From assembly GCA_965227535.1 (NCBI GenBank), contig OZ245761.1:2232001-2296000 (forward strand): a stretch of DNA of 64,000 nucleotides, given 5' to 3'. The DNA comes from SZUA-430 sp965227535. Lineage in GTDB: Bacteria; Pseudomonadota; Alphaproteobacteria; Micropepsales; Micropepsaceae. Below the pieces are notes generated by a model, which saw nothing but the letters and a program-made list of their open reading frames with translations, was not told the DNA's origin and ran no database searches. Position numbers and translations under genes: made by a program. Position 1 is the first letter of the stretch; each line of letters starts with the position of its first letter. Of the stretch, positions 17,159 to 25,242 are shown piece after piece.

Positions 17159-17587
17159 CCGGTCCAGCTGCGCTCGCTCCGCCGCATTCAATCCCGCCGC
17201 AAAGCGCCGCTCATAGTCGAGCGCCAGCGGCACGATCTCCGCATAAACGTCATGGCCGATGTCGGTCAAAAACAAGTGCCGCGCACGCCGGTCGCCTTCG
17301 ACCGCGCGCTGTTCGATGCGCTGCGTCTCTTTCAAGCGTGAGACGGCGCGACTGACCTGCACCTTGTCCATCGCCGTGCGCTCGGTGACGTCCGCCGCGG
17401 TCAACCCGGGAAAGCGCCCCAGCACCGCCATCACGCGCCACTCCGCGATGGTCAGCTGAAACCGTTCTTCATACGATTTCGCAATCCGTCCGCTGACGAT
17501 ATTTGACAACACGGACAATCGGTACGGCAGGAAATGCTCCAAGAAGAGCAACCCATCGCGCCGCGCTTTCAACGCCTCAGACGGCAT
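17120..17587 (-). CDS. MarR-family regulator of the homogentisate operon
   Basis: 155 residues from ATG 17587 (MPSEALKARRDG). The MarR winged helix is clear: TIAEWRVMAVLGRFPGLTAADVTERTAMDKVQVSRAVSRLKE and the wing VEGDRRARHLFLT. It is the last gene of the hppD-hmgA-fahA-maiA operon, overlapping the end of maiA by 11 bases, so it is co-transcribed with the pathway and probably controls it. The palindrome at 21440-21459 upstream of hppD is its likely operator. Its 3' end overlaps the convergent acyltransferase gene. Confidence 0.87.
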   Translation of the reverse strand: MPSEALKARRDGLLFLEHFLPYRLSVLSNIVSGRIAKSYEERFQLTIAEWRVMAVLGRFPGLTAADVTERTAMDKVQVSRAVSRLKETQRIEQRAVEGDRRARHLFLTDIGHDVYAEIVPLALDYERRFAAGLNAAERAQLDRLLDKLTAAAATL

Positions 17588-18221
17588 CAGGCTGCTTCTC
17601 CGGTGCGGCCGCAGCAAACGCCGGCAAGGCGCGGCAAGCCTTGTCGATCCGCACCAGCGTCGGGAACGCATCGACCGGCACCTTGAACCGGTAGGCGTTC
17701 GCCATCTGCGGCACGAGGCAAATATCGGCCAGAGTCGGCGCATCACCGTGGCAGAATGTCCCCGTCTCCTTCGACGCACTCACCATCGCCTCAAGCCCGG
17801 TGAACCCGACCGTGATCCAGTGCGCATACCACTTAGCCATGATCTCTTCTTCGGAATGACCAAGCGCCTTGAGTTGCGCACGCATGCGCAGATTGTTCGG
17901 CGGATGAATATCGCAGGCTATCGCATAGGCGATGTTGCGCACCCGCGCCTTCTCGATCGGGTAACTCGGCAACAACGGCGGCGCCGGATAGGTCTCATCG
18001 AGATACTCGATGATCGCCAGCGACTGCCCAATCACATGCCCGTCCACGTCCAACGACGGCACAAGCTCCTGCGGATTAACGGCCTTATACGCCGCCGAAT
18101 GCTGTTGCCCGCCGTCCTTGATCAGACTGATCACGGCTCGATCGTAAGCGATCCCCTTCAAGTTCATCGCAATGCGAACGCGATAAGCCGCCGACGAATT
18201 CGCGTAATCGTAGAGCTTCAT
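17577..18221 (-). CDS. maiA: maleylacetoacetate isomerase (zeta-class GST)
   Basis: 214 residues. Glutathione-dependent cis-trans isomerase converting maleylacetoacetate to fumarylacetoacetate. The thioredoxin-like N-terminus has SSAAYRVRIAMNLKG (catalytic SSxxxRVRIA signature of zeta GSTs), then NPQELVPSLDVDG and QSLAIIEYLDE for glutathione binding, and the all-helical C-terminal domain with PTLADICLVPQ. The ATG overlaps the fahA stop (ATGA). Third enzyme step of the tyrosine pathway in this operon. Confidence 0.94.
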   Translation of the reverse strand: MKLYDYANSSAAYRVRIAMNLKGIAYDRAVISLIKDGGQQHSAAYKAVNPQELVPSLDVDGHVIGQSLAIIEYLDETYPAPPLLPSYPIEKARVRNIAYAIACDIHPPNNLRMRAQLKALGHSEEEIMAKWYAHWITVGFTGLEAMVSASKETGTFCHGDAPTLADICLVPQMANAYRFKVPVDAFPTLVRIDKACRALPAFAAAAPEKQPDAV

Positions 18222-19207
18222 TTCGGCCCCTCATAGCGCACGACCTTCTGATCGATCGCGCCGAAAATGGATTGTCCGTCCGGCAGCTTCATCTCGATCC
18301 GCACGCGATCGCCGAAGCGCAGAAACGGCGTCTCGGGCTTGCCCTTCTCGATCGTCTCCAGCATCCGCCGTTCCGCAAGACACGCCGACCCGCTTGAGCG
18401 ATCGGAATTCGACACCGTGCCCGACCCGATGATCGACCCTGCCTCCAGCTCGCGCGTCTTCGCGACATGCGCGATCAGATCGTAAAACGAAAACGTCATG
18501 TCGACGCCGGCGTTCGGCGATCCAAAGCGTTGCCCGTTGAGATCGATCAGCAGCGGCAAATGAACCTTGCCGTCCTTCCAATGCGTGCCAAGTTCGTCCG
18601 GCGTCACCGCCACCGGCGAAAACGCCGTCGCCGGCTTCGACTGAAAGAACCCAAACCCCTTCTCCAATTCGCCGGGAATGAGATTGCGCAAACTGACGTC
18701 GTTCACCAGCATCAGCAACCGCACATGCACCCGCGCCTGCGTCGGCGACGACCCCATCGGCACGTCGCCCGTGATGGCCGCCACCTCGCCTTCCATGTCG
18801 ATGCCCCACGCCTCGTCGGCGGCGAGAATATCGTCCTCAGGCCCGATGAAGCTGTCAGACCCGCCTTGATACATAAGCGGATCGGTCCAAAAGGTCTCCG
18901 GCATTTTCGCACCGCGCGCTTTGCGCACGAGCTCGACATGCGTGACGTAAGCCGACCCGTCCGCCCACTGATAGGCCCGCGGCAACGGCGAAGCGCAATC
19001 GCCGGCTCGGAACGAGAAGCTCCCGATCGGCGCGCCGTCGGTCACCTCGCGATAGAGCCGCTCGAGACGCGGCGCCGACCGCTCCCACGTATCGAGCGCC
19101 GCCTGCAGCGTCGGCGCGATCCCATCGGCCGCAATTGCCCGCGACAAATCCTGCGACACGACGATCAGCTTTCCGTCGCGCCCGTGCTTCAGCGATGCGA
19201 GCTTCAC
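18218..19207 (-). CDS. fahA: fumarylacetoacetate hydrolase family protein
   Basis: 329 residues. Hydrolyses fumarylacetoacetate to fumarate and acetoacetate, the last step of tyrosine breakdown. It has the FAH C-terminal fold with metal ligands in GPEDDILAADEAWGIDMEGEVAAITGDVP and the GSGTVSN motif in GSIIGSGTVSNSD. It is shorter than the eukaryotic enzyme and belongs to the 330-residue bacterial type. Coupled by ATGA overlaps to hmgA upstream and maiA downstream. Confidence 0.92.
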   Translation of the reverse strand: MKLASLKHGRDGKLIVVSQDLSRAIAADGIAPTLQAALDTWERSAPRLERLYREVTDGAPIGSFSFRAGDCASPLPRAYQWADGSAYVTHVELVRKARGAKMPETFWTDPLMYQGGSDSFIGPEDDILAADEAWGIDMEGEVAAITGDVPMGSSPTQARVHVRLLMLVNDVSLRNLIPGELEKGFGFFQSKPATAFSPVAVTPDELGTHWKDGKVHLPLLIDLNGQRFGSPNAGVDMTFSFYDLIAHVAKTRELEAGSIIGSGTVSNSDRSSGSACLAERRMLETIEKGKPETPFLRFGDRVRIEMKLPDGQSIFGAIDQKVVRYEGPK

Positions 19208-20334
19208 CGCGCACCCCGCCAGCTTTCGACATACGACCGATCCTCGATCGACTCCGCCTCCGGCGTCGCGTCCAGCGCGTCGCGCGTATCGATCATCACC
19301 GCAACCTCATCCGTCTCCTTACGCTCAGATTTCGCGCCCGCTGCAAACGCCTTCGGATGCGGTCCATGCGTAAAGCCCGCCGGATGGAACGTGATCATCC
19401 CGGCCTTGATGTTGTCGCGGCTGAAGAAATTGCCGGCGTGATAGAAGATCACCTCGTCGTAATCGTCGTTGTTATGGAAGAACGGCACCTTCAGCGCGCC
19501 CGGATCGCTCTCGATCGGCCGCGGCACAAAGGTGCAAACGACGAACCGGTCGGCCAGAAACGTCGTGTGTACGGACGGCGGCAGATGATAGCGGTGGCTG
19601 GTAATCGGCCGGATATCGCGCCAGTTCAACTTCACCGGCACGACCGTCCCCTTCCACCCCTGCGCATCCAGCGGATTGAACGGATAGGTGATCGTCGAAA
19701 TCTGATTGCGCCGCTTCAGCGCCACCTTCCACTCCGTCTCGCCCTGCTGCATCAGGAAGCGGTGATTGATCTTCGGCGTCTCCAGCACCGCCGGATCGAA
19801 CTGCGCATGCTCGCCCAACATCCCGCGATCCGGCAGCTGGTACGCACTGTCGACCGCCTCGATCATCAGCAGCGTACAATCCTCACGCCGCTCGATCCGC
19901 CACATCGTGCCGCGCGGCAGGACAATGTAATCGCCCTCGCTGAACGTCATGTGTCCGAAGTCGCAAAACAAATCGCCCGAGCCCGAATGCACGAACAGCA
20001 ATTCGTCGCCGTCGCTGTTGCGCGCCAGCTCATGCATATTCTCGGTCAGCCGCCACACGCGAACCTTGACCTTCGCGTTGCCAAGCAACGGCTTCGCCGC
20101 CCAAGGCGTCGGCCCGAACGACGAAAACTTGTTGGTGTCGTAGGCGCGCGGCCGAAGCGGTCCGGTGAACGACGACCAGGCCGTCGGCATATGCTTGTGA
20201 TACATATGCGTCGCCGGCCCGAAGAACCCTTCGCGCCCGATCTCCCGCTCATACGTGCCTTCCGGCAAATCCGCATGCGCCTGCCGCGATGTCTGCCCCT
20301 CGATGCGCGGGAAACTGATCCAGTTCTTACTCAT
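19204..20334 (-). CDS. hmgA: homogentisate 1,2-dioxygenase
   Basis: 376 residues. Non-haem iron enzyme that opens homogentisate to maleylacetoacetate. Recognised by a cupin organisation with HKHMPTAWSSFTGPLRPR, LLFVHSGSGDLFCDFGHMTFSEGDYIVLPRGTMWRIE and the C-terminal iron-ligand region FYHAGNFFSRDNIKAGMITFHPAGFTHGPHP (ligand His and Glu type residues). It is about 60 residues shorter than the long Pseudomonas and human form, as in many alphaproteobacteria. ATGA overlaps on both sides. Confidence 0.92.
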   Translation of the reverse strand: MSKNWISFPRIEGQTSRQAHADLPEGTYEREIGREGFFGPATHMYHKHMPTAWSSFTGPLRPRAYDTNKFSSFGPTPWAAKPLLGNAKVKVRVWRLTENMHELARNSDGDELLFVHSGSGDLFCDFGHMTFSEGDYIVLPRGTMWRIERREDCTLLMIEAVDSAYQLPDRGMLGEHAQFDPAVLETPKINHRFLMQQGETEWKVALKRRNQISTITYPFNPLDAQGWKGTVVPVKLNWRDIRPITSHRYHLPPSVHTTFLADRFVVCTFVPRPIESDPGALKVPFFHNNDDYDEVIFYHAGNFFSRDNIKAGMITFHPAGFTHGPHPKAFAAGAKSERKETDEVAVMIDTRDALDATPEAESIEDRSYVESWRGAR

Positions 20335-21395
20335 GCTTTCAGCACCCCGCGGCGGATCTGGTCGAGTTCGATGGATTCGAACAGCGCCTTGAAGTTGCCC
20401 TCGCCGAACCCATTATTGCCCTTGCGCTGTATGATCTCGAAGAAGATCGGCCCGATCGCATTCTGCGTAAAGATCTGCAGCAGCAACCCGTCATCCGGCC
20501 CGCCGTCGATCAGAATATTATTGCGCTTCAACCGCGCCACATCCTCGCCGTGGTTCGGCACGCGCTTGTCGATGCCTTCGTAATAGGTGTCGATCGTCGA
20601 CTGGAACGCGACATTCAACTTCCGCGCCTTCTCGACCGTCTCATAGATATTCTCGGTCCCCAGCGCGATGTGTTGAATCCCTTCGCCTTTGTACTCGGCG
20701 AGATACTCCGCAATCTGGGATTTGTCGTCGGAGCTTTCGTTGATCGGTATGCGAATCTTCCCGCACGGGCTCGTCATCGCCTTGCTCTTCAAGCCCGTCA
20801 GCTTCCCTTCGATGTCGAAATATTTGATCTCGCGGAAGTTGAAGAGCCTCTCATAGAACTCCGCCCACTTGTCCATGTTGCCGCGATAGACGTTGTGCGT
20901 GACGTGATCGATTTCCGTCAGGCCGACGCCGTCATGCGCGAACCCTTTCGTCACGTCCGTGGGCACGAAGTCGACTTCATAGATCGAAAGCTCGCCCGGC
21001 CCGTAGCGATCGACGAAATAGATCAAGCTGCCGCCGATGCCCTCGATCGCCGGAATGTTCAACTCCATCGGCCCGACCTTGCCCTCATAGGCCTTCGCGC
21101 CGTTCGCCAGCGCCATCGCATGCGCCTTGCCGGCATCCTTGACGCGAAATGCCATCGCACAAGCCGACGGACCGTGCGCCCGCGCGAACCGCGCGCCGTG
21201 GCTGTCCGGCTCCGCGTTGACGACGAAGTTGACGTCGTTCTGCCGGTACAGCGTCACGTTCTTGGACCGGTGGCGCGCCACCGCGCGAAACCCCAAGGTC
21301 TCGAAGTAACGGCCCAAGGCAGCCGTATCCGGCGCCGTATACTCGACAAATTCGAACCCGTCGGTACCCATGGGATTGTGGAACAGATCGGTCAC
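20331..21395 (-). CDS. hppD: 4-hydroxyphenylpyruvate dioxygenase
   Basis: 354 residues from a GTG at 21395 (VTDLFHNPMGTDGFEFVEYTAP). The in-frame ATG at 21413 is less likely because GGAGG lies inside that extension, exactly seven bases before the GTG. Converts 4-hydroxyphenylpyruvate to homogentisate with Fe(II) and O2. Two VOC-type halves; iron ligands are the His in LTEIDHVTHNV, the His in GIQHIALGTENI and the Glu in GPIFFEIIQRKGNNGFGEGN. First gene of the hppD-hmgA-fahA-maiA-marR operon. Confidence 0.94.
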   Translation of the reverse strand: MTDLFHNPMGTDGFEFVEYTAPDTAALGRYFETLGFRAVARHRSKNVTLYRQNDVNFVVNAEPDSHGARFARAHGPSACAMAFRVKDAGKAHAMALANGAKAYEGKVGPMELNIPAIEGIGGSLIYFVDRYGPGELSIYEVDFVPTDVTKGFAHDGVGLTEIDHVTHNVYRGNMDKWAEFYERLFNFREIKYFDIEGKLTGLKSKAMTSPCGKIRIPINESSDDKSQIAEYLAEYKGEGIQHIALGTENIYETVEKARKLNVAFQSTIDTYYEGIDKRVPNHGEDVARLKRNNILIDGGPDDGLLLQIFTQNAIGPIFFEIIQRKGNNGFGEGNFKALFESIELDQIRRGVLKA

Positions 21396-21439
21396 GTGGC
21401 GGCCTCCAGGCATTGGTTTCGGCTGATCTCAGGCGCAAC

Positions 21440-21459
21440 ATAGTTTCAAATGAAACTAT
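21440..21459. promoter_or_regulatory. palindromic operator upstream of hppD
   Basis: ATAGTTTCAAATGAAACTAT: two perfect 9-bp arms around AA, 45 bases upstream of the hppD GTG and 119 bases before the divergent SPFH gene. Size and symmetry fit a MarR-family dimer site, and a MarR gene ends the hppD operon. Binding itself is inferred. Confidence 0.65.
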
Positions 21460-21577
21460 TATCAACCATTTAGCGCTTCCCTGCCATGATTGAAACGAAG
21501 TTACTGCGTCCCCACATGCCCCGCGTTGTCGGCCGTTGTGGACAACGCGCATTTTCGGTCGAGGAGAGACGATCCAG

Positions 21578-22507
21578 ATGTCGAATATTTTCACGCCGCG
21601 TACAGGCAACACTGTTGGCAAGGGCGGCCCGTCGCTGCCGGGCGGAGGCATGCGCCTTCCGGTCACCACGCTCGTCATCGTTGGCATCATCGTTATCGCG
21701 ATTTTCATTCTCTGGCCGTTCCGCACCATCGAAACCGGTGAGGTCGGCGTGAAGTTGCGCTGGGGTCAAGCCGTCGACATCCTTCGCCCGGGCATCAACA
21801 TCGTGGTGCCCGGCATGGAGTCCGTCATCATCCTGCCGACGGTTGAGAAGCTCTACGCGCCGCCGCCGCTCAACGCCTACTCGAAGGATACGCAGGTCGC
21901 CGACGTCAAAGTATCGGTGAACTATGCCATCGAAGAGAATGAGGCGATCAACGTTTTCTCGAAATACGGCGCGTCATACGTCGAGACGATCATTGCCCCG
22001 GTGGTGAACCAGCGTTTCAAGGAAGTCTTCGGCAAGTACGACTCGCGCGAGATCGTCAACAATCGCAAAAACCTCGGCATCGAAGTCGACACAGCGGTCC
22101 GCCAAGCAATCCCGAAGGGCATCATCATCAAGACGGTGCAAATCGAAAACATCGACTTCTCCGACGCTTACGAGCAAGCGATCGAAGCAGCAGCACAAGC
22201 CGAAGCGATGGTGCGCAAAGCGCGCCAGGAACTTGAGCAGAAGAAGGTCGACGCCGAGCGGGTCGTCGTCCAGGCACAAGCCGACGCCCAGGCCCGCGTG
22301 GCCGCCGCGAAAGCCGAAGCCGATGCGATCCGCCTGAGGGGCGAAGCCGAAGCCGGCGCCATCAAAGCGAAGGCCGACGCCTTGCGCGAAAATCCCAACC
22401 TCGTCGCCCTGATCGCCACGGAGAAATGGGACGGCAAATTGCCGACGACCTTCGTGCCCGGCTCTGCCGTGCCGTTCGTCAACGTGCCCCGCGGCGGGGG
22501 CAACTAG
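21578..22507 (+). CDS. prohibitin/SPFH (band 7) family membrane protein
   Basis: 309 residues from ATG 21578 (MSNIFTPRTGNTVGKG), preceded by GAGGAGA. A Gly-rich N-terminal segment is followed by one membrane helix (TTLVIVGIIVIAIFILWPF, about 30-48), the SPFH domain (about 50-200, GEVGVKLRWGQAVDILRPGINIVVPG) and a long Ala/Glu/Lys coiled coil (about 200-270). Family members form large ring assemblies in membrane microdomains and modulate proteases such as FtsH. A strong terminator follows at 22527. Confidence 0.88.
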   Translation: MSNIFTPRTGNTVGKGGPSLPGGGMRLPVTTLVIVGIIVIAIFILWPFRTIETGEVGVKLRWGQAVDILRPGINIVVPGMESVIILPTVEKLYAPPPLNAYSKDTQVADVKVSVNYAIEENEAINVFSKYGASYVETIIAPVVNQRFKEVFGKYDSREIVNNRKNLGIEVDTAVRQAIPKGIIIKTVQIENIDFSDAYEQAIEAAAQAEAMVRKARQELEQKKVDAERVVVQAQADAQARVAAAKAEADAIRLRGEAEAGAIKAKADALRENPNLVALIATEKWDGKLPTTFVPGSAVPFVNVPRGGGN

Positions 22508-22526
22508 CCCGTCAGAACGAAGGTCG

Positions 22527-22560
22527 AAGCGGCCCGCCCCTCCGGCGGGCCGCTTTGCTT
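22527..22560 (+). terminator. rho-independent terminator after the SPFH gene
   Basis: A 12-bp perfect stem (22527-22538 AAGCGGCCCGCC with 22544-22555) around the loop CCTCC, followed by TTTGCTTT. It lies 20 bases after the SPFH stop and just before the end of the convergent marR gene, so it can serve both. Confidence 0.88.
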
Positions 22561-22561
22561 T

Positions 22562-23008
22562 CTAGCCTGCCTCATTGAGCTTCGCGAGAAGCGCCGCCGC
22601 CCGCATCAACACCGCCCGTTCCTGCTTGGGCAACGCCGCGATCTGCGCCGTCAACACCTCAAGCCGTCGCTCCCGTCCGGCCTCCAGCAATGCCTTGCCC
22701 TTGGCCGTTGCCGCGATCCGCACCACGCGCCCGTCGCTCTTGTCGCCGGCCTTCGCCGCGAGCCCTTCTGCTTCCAGCTCGGTGACAAGACGCGACATCG
22801 TCGGCGCGCGCACTTGCTCCGCCGCCGCCAGATCCTTCAACGTCTGCGGTCCGCCGAAAACCAGCACCGACAACGCAGACGATTTCGGCCCCGACAAACC
22901 TTGCGCCGCATCGCTCTTGCGCAACCGGCGCAGCAACCGGATCGCCGCCGAATGCACGCGCTCGGCGATCGCGTGAGCGTCTCCTGCCTGCCCGCTACTT
23001 CTTTTCAA
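22562..23008 (-). CDS. MarR-family transcriptional regulator
   Basis: 148 residues. Winged-helix core LSVLVFGGPQTLKDLAAAEQVRAPTMSRLVTELEAEGLAAKAGDKSDGRVVRIAATAKG. The start used is a TTG at 23008; no ATG lies upstream in frame, and the N-terminal helix is of normal MarR length. It is divergent from a VOC-family gene, with a small inverted repeat between them at 23031-23043, the classical layout for a regulator that controls itself and its neighbour. Confidence 0.84.
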   Translation of the reverse strand: MKRSSGQAGDAHAIAERVHSAAIRLLRRLRKSDAAQGLSGPKSSALSVLVFGGPQTLKDLAAAEQVRAPTMSRLVTELEAEGLAAKAGDKSDGRVVRIAATAKGKALLEAGRERRLEVLTAQIAALPKQERAVLMRAAALLAKLNEAG

Positions 23009-23030
23009 CGAGACCTCTTTACATAATTAG

Positions 23031-23043
23031 TTAGCAAAGCTAA
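23031..23043. promoter_or_regulatory. small palindrome between marR and VOC gene
   Basis: TTAGC-AAA-GCTAA, 5-bp arms in an AT-rich intergenic region of 63 bases. It lies 22 bases upstream of the marR TTG and 28 bases upstream of the VOC-gene ATG; a likely MarR operator overlapping both promoters. Confidence 0.5.
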
Positions 23044-23071
23044 TCATATCGCATAGCATGGGAGGATCAAG

Positions 23072-23443
23072 ATGACGCTGTCGAAACTCGCACAAATCGC
23101 CCTATCGACCCGCGACCTGCCCAAAGCCGTCGCCTTTTACCGCGACACACTGGGCTTACCGCTGAAGTTCGAAGTTTCCGGCATGGCGTTCTTCGACGCG
23201 GGCGGCACAAGCCTGATGATCGGCCCCGCCCATCACCAAGGTGCGCTCCAGAACAACACGTATATCTACTTCGACGCCGGCGACTGGCACGCCACCGAAA
23301 CCGCCCTCAGCGCACGCGGCCTCAAATTCGAACGCGAAGCCGAGGTCGTCCAACGCGCCGAGGGCAAAGAGCACGCCATCCGCTTCTTCAAAGACCCCGA
23401 CGGCAACGCGCTGGCCATCATGGGCTGGCGCGCGGCCAAATAG
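23072..23443 (+). CDS. VOC-family (glyoxalase/bleomycin-resistance fold) protein
   Basis: 123 residues, one VOC domain made of two beta-alpha-beta-beta-beta modules. LAQIALSTRDLPKAVAFYRDTLGLPL begins module 1, and AIRFFKDPDGNALAIMGW closes module 2 with the usual metal-ligand Glu replaced by Ala/Ile context, so activity as a true glyoxalase I is doubtful. GGAGG precedes the ATG by 8 bases. Divergent from a MarR regulator, which probably senses a small molecule handled by this protein. Convergent with gor, one base apart. Confidence 0.82.
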   Translation: MTLSKLAQIALSTRDLPKAVAFYRDTLGLPLKFEVSGMAFFDAGGTSLMIGPAHHQGALQNNTYIYFDAGDWHATETALSARGLKFEREAEVVQRAEGKEHAIRFFKDPDGNALAIMGWRAAK

Positions 23444-23444
23444 G

Positions 23445-24803
23445 TCAGGCTTTCGTCTTCAGCAGCACCAATTCTTCCGACGCCGACGGATGTAGCGCGA
23501 CGGTCGCGTCGAAGTCGCGCTTCGTCGCCTTCATCTTCACCGCGATCGCGACGCACTGGATCATCTCCGCCGCCGCCTCGCCCATCACGTGACAACCGAG
23601 CACCCGGTCGCTCACGCCATCGACGATCAGCTTCATGAAGATCAGCGTATCGCGGCCCGACATGGTCGCGCGCATCGGCCGGAAAGCGGTCTTGTAGATA
23701 TCCACCTTGTCGTACTGCGCCCGTGCCGCCTCTTCGGACAGGCCCACGGCCCCAACCTCCGGTGTGCCGAACACCGCCGTCGGAATGTCGGCGTGGTCGA
23801 TCGCAGTCGGCGAATTGTTGAACACCGTCTCCGCAAACGCAGCACCTTCGCGGATCGCAACCGGCGTCAGATTCACCCGATCCGTCACGTCGCCGACCGC
23901 GTAAATGTGCGGCTGCGTCGAACGCGAATATGCATCGACCTGAACCGCCCGCGTCCCCGTCAATTCCACACCGCAATGCTCAAGCCCAAGGCCGCTGGTG
24001 TTGGGCCTGCGCCCGACCGCGAACATGACCTCATCGACCTCCTGCTCCGTCCCATCGCTCAGCCGCACCAGCTTGCGCCCGTTCTGCGGCTTGATCGACA
24101 CGACATGCGTCTTCAGATGCACGTCGATCCCACGCTTCTGCAGCTCATGCCGCATGCGCTCGCGCACCTCCCGATCGAACCCACGCAAGATCTCATCGCC
24201 GCGATGCACCAAGACCGTCCGGCTTCCGAGCCCCTTGAAGATCCCGGCGAACTCGACGGCGATGTACCCGCCGCCCACGATCATCACGCACTTCGGCAAT
24301 TCGGTGAGATGAAACGCCTCGTTCGACGTAATCCCAAGATCCGCGCCTTCGACCTCCTCAGGGATCCAAGGCCGCCCACCCGTCGCAATCAGAATATGCT
24401 TCGCGGTAAATGTCTTGTCGGCCTTCAGCAGATGCACCGTATGCGGATCGCGCATCACCGCGCGGTCCTCGAAGATCGTCGCACCCGCAACGCCTAGGTT
24501 CTTCTTGTAAAGCCCCTCAAGCCGCGCGATCTCGCGATCCTTGTTGGCGATCAACGTCGCCCAGTCGAACTTCGGATGCGGCACGTGCCAGCCGAACCCG
24601 GCCGCATCCTCGAAGTCCTCCGCATACCGGCTCGCATAGACCATCAACTTCTTCGGCACGCAGCCGCGGATGACGCACGTGCCACCGACGCGAAACTCCT
24701 CGACGACGGCTGCCTTCGCGCCATAGTTCGCGGCCATCCGCGTCGCCCGCACGCCGCCGGAGCCGGCGCCGATGGTGATGAGATCGAAGTCGTACGTGGC
24801 CAT
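23445..24803 (-). CDS. gor: glutathione-disulfide reductase
   Basis: 452 residues. Pyridine nucleotide-disulfide oxidoreductase that reduces GSSG with NADPH. FAD motif GAGSGGVRATRMAA, redox-active disulfide GGTCVIRGCVPKKLM, NADPH motif GGGYIAVEFAGIFKGLG with an Arg-containing HRG region, second FAD motif YAVGDVTDR and the C-terminal active-site HPSASEE are all visible. It fits with other glutathione-dependent enzymes in the window (maiA, GFA). Confidence 0.95.
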   Translation of the reverse strand: MATYDFDLITIGAGSGGVRATRMAANYGAKAAVVEEFRVGGTCVIRGCVPKKLMVYASRYAEDFEDAAGFGWHVPHPKFDWATLIANKDREIARLEGLYKKNLGVAGATIFEDRAVMRDPHTVHLLKADKTFTAKHILIATGGRPWIPEEVEGADLGITSNEAFHLTELPKCVMIVGGGYIAVEFAGIFKGLGSRTVLVHRGDEILRGFDREVRERMRHELQKRGIDVHLKTHVVSIKPQNGRKLVRLSDGTEQEVDEVMFAVGRRPNTSGLGLEHCGVELTGTRAVQVDAYSRSTQPHIYAVGDVTDRVNLTPVAIREGAAFAETVFNNSPTAIDHADIPTAVFGTPEVGAVGLSEEAARAQYDKVDIYKTAFRPMRATMSGRDTLIFMKLIVDGVSDRVLGCHVMGEAAAEMIQCVAIAVKMKATKRDFDATVALHPSASEELVLLKTKA

Positions 24804-24855
24804 AGCGTTCTTTCGTTGCTAGCTTGGCGCTCGACATAACACGAGGCCGAAACCC

Positions 24856-25236
24856 ATGCACAGGCTCGCCGCCCCGCTTCTCGCTTTGTTGCTGTTTGCC
24901 TGCTCGCAAGCCGGCCCCACGACCCCGCCCGAAGGCAGTGCCGAGCGTGAGGCGATCTTCGCGGCCATAAGCGTCGGCCGCGATCAGGGCGACCTCACCT
25001 ACGTCACCAGCCACTTCCTGGTGCAAGGCGACTGGGCCTGGGTCACCGCCGCCCCGCAATCGAAGGACGGAACGCAGAGCTACGAGAGCGAGTCCTGGCT
25101 CCTGCACAAGACCGCGCAGGGCTGGCAGGTCGTGGCCCGCCCCTGCGTCGAGGAAGGCTGCGACCCGGCGCAAGAGCTGGCGAAAATCCGCCAGGCGAAT
25201 CCAGAAGCCCCGGCCGGTATTTTTCCGGCCGGGTAA
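24856..25236 (+). CDS. small lipoprotein of unknown function
   Basis: 126 residues with a lipoprotein signal (MHRLAAPLLALLLFACSQ, lipobox LFAC). The mature part is an NTF2-like or YcgJ-like beta-rich domain (DWAWVTAAPQSKDGTQSYESESWLLHKTAQGWQVVARPC) with a Cys pair near the end (CVEEGC). I do not recognise the family. It is divergent from gor and its last codons carry a hairpin. Confidence 0.72.
   Translation: MHRLAAPLLALLLFACSQAGPTTPPEGSAEREAIFAAISVGRDQGDLTYVTSHFLVQGDWAWVTAAPQSKDGTQSYESESWLLHKTAQGWQVVARPCVEEGCDPAQELAKIRQANPEAPAGIFPAG
25209..25233. terminator. hairpin inside the end of the lipoprotein ORF
   Basis: CCCGGCCGG and CCGGCCGGG pair perfectly (9 bp) around the loop TATTTTT. The arms encode the last residues of the lipoprotein and the stop follows at once; the convergent gene stops at 25243. 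Likely a shared transcription end, though no T-run follows. Confidence 0.5.
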
Positions 25237-25242
25237 CCGCCC

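Noticed and set aside
19135..20583. 482-codon plus-strand frame opposite hmgA
   Set aside because: Antisense of homogentisate dioxygenase; no domain and strong Arg/His bias.
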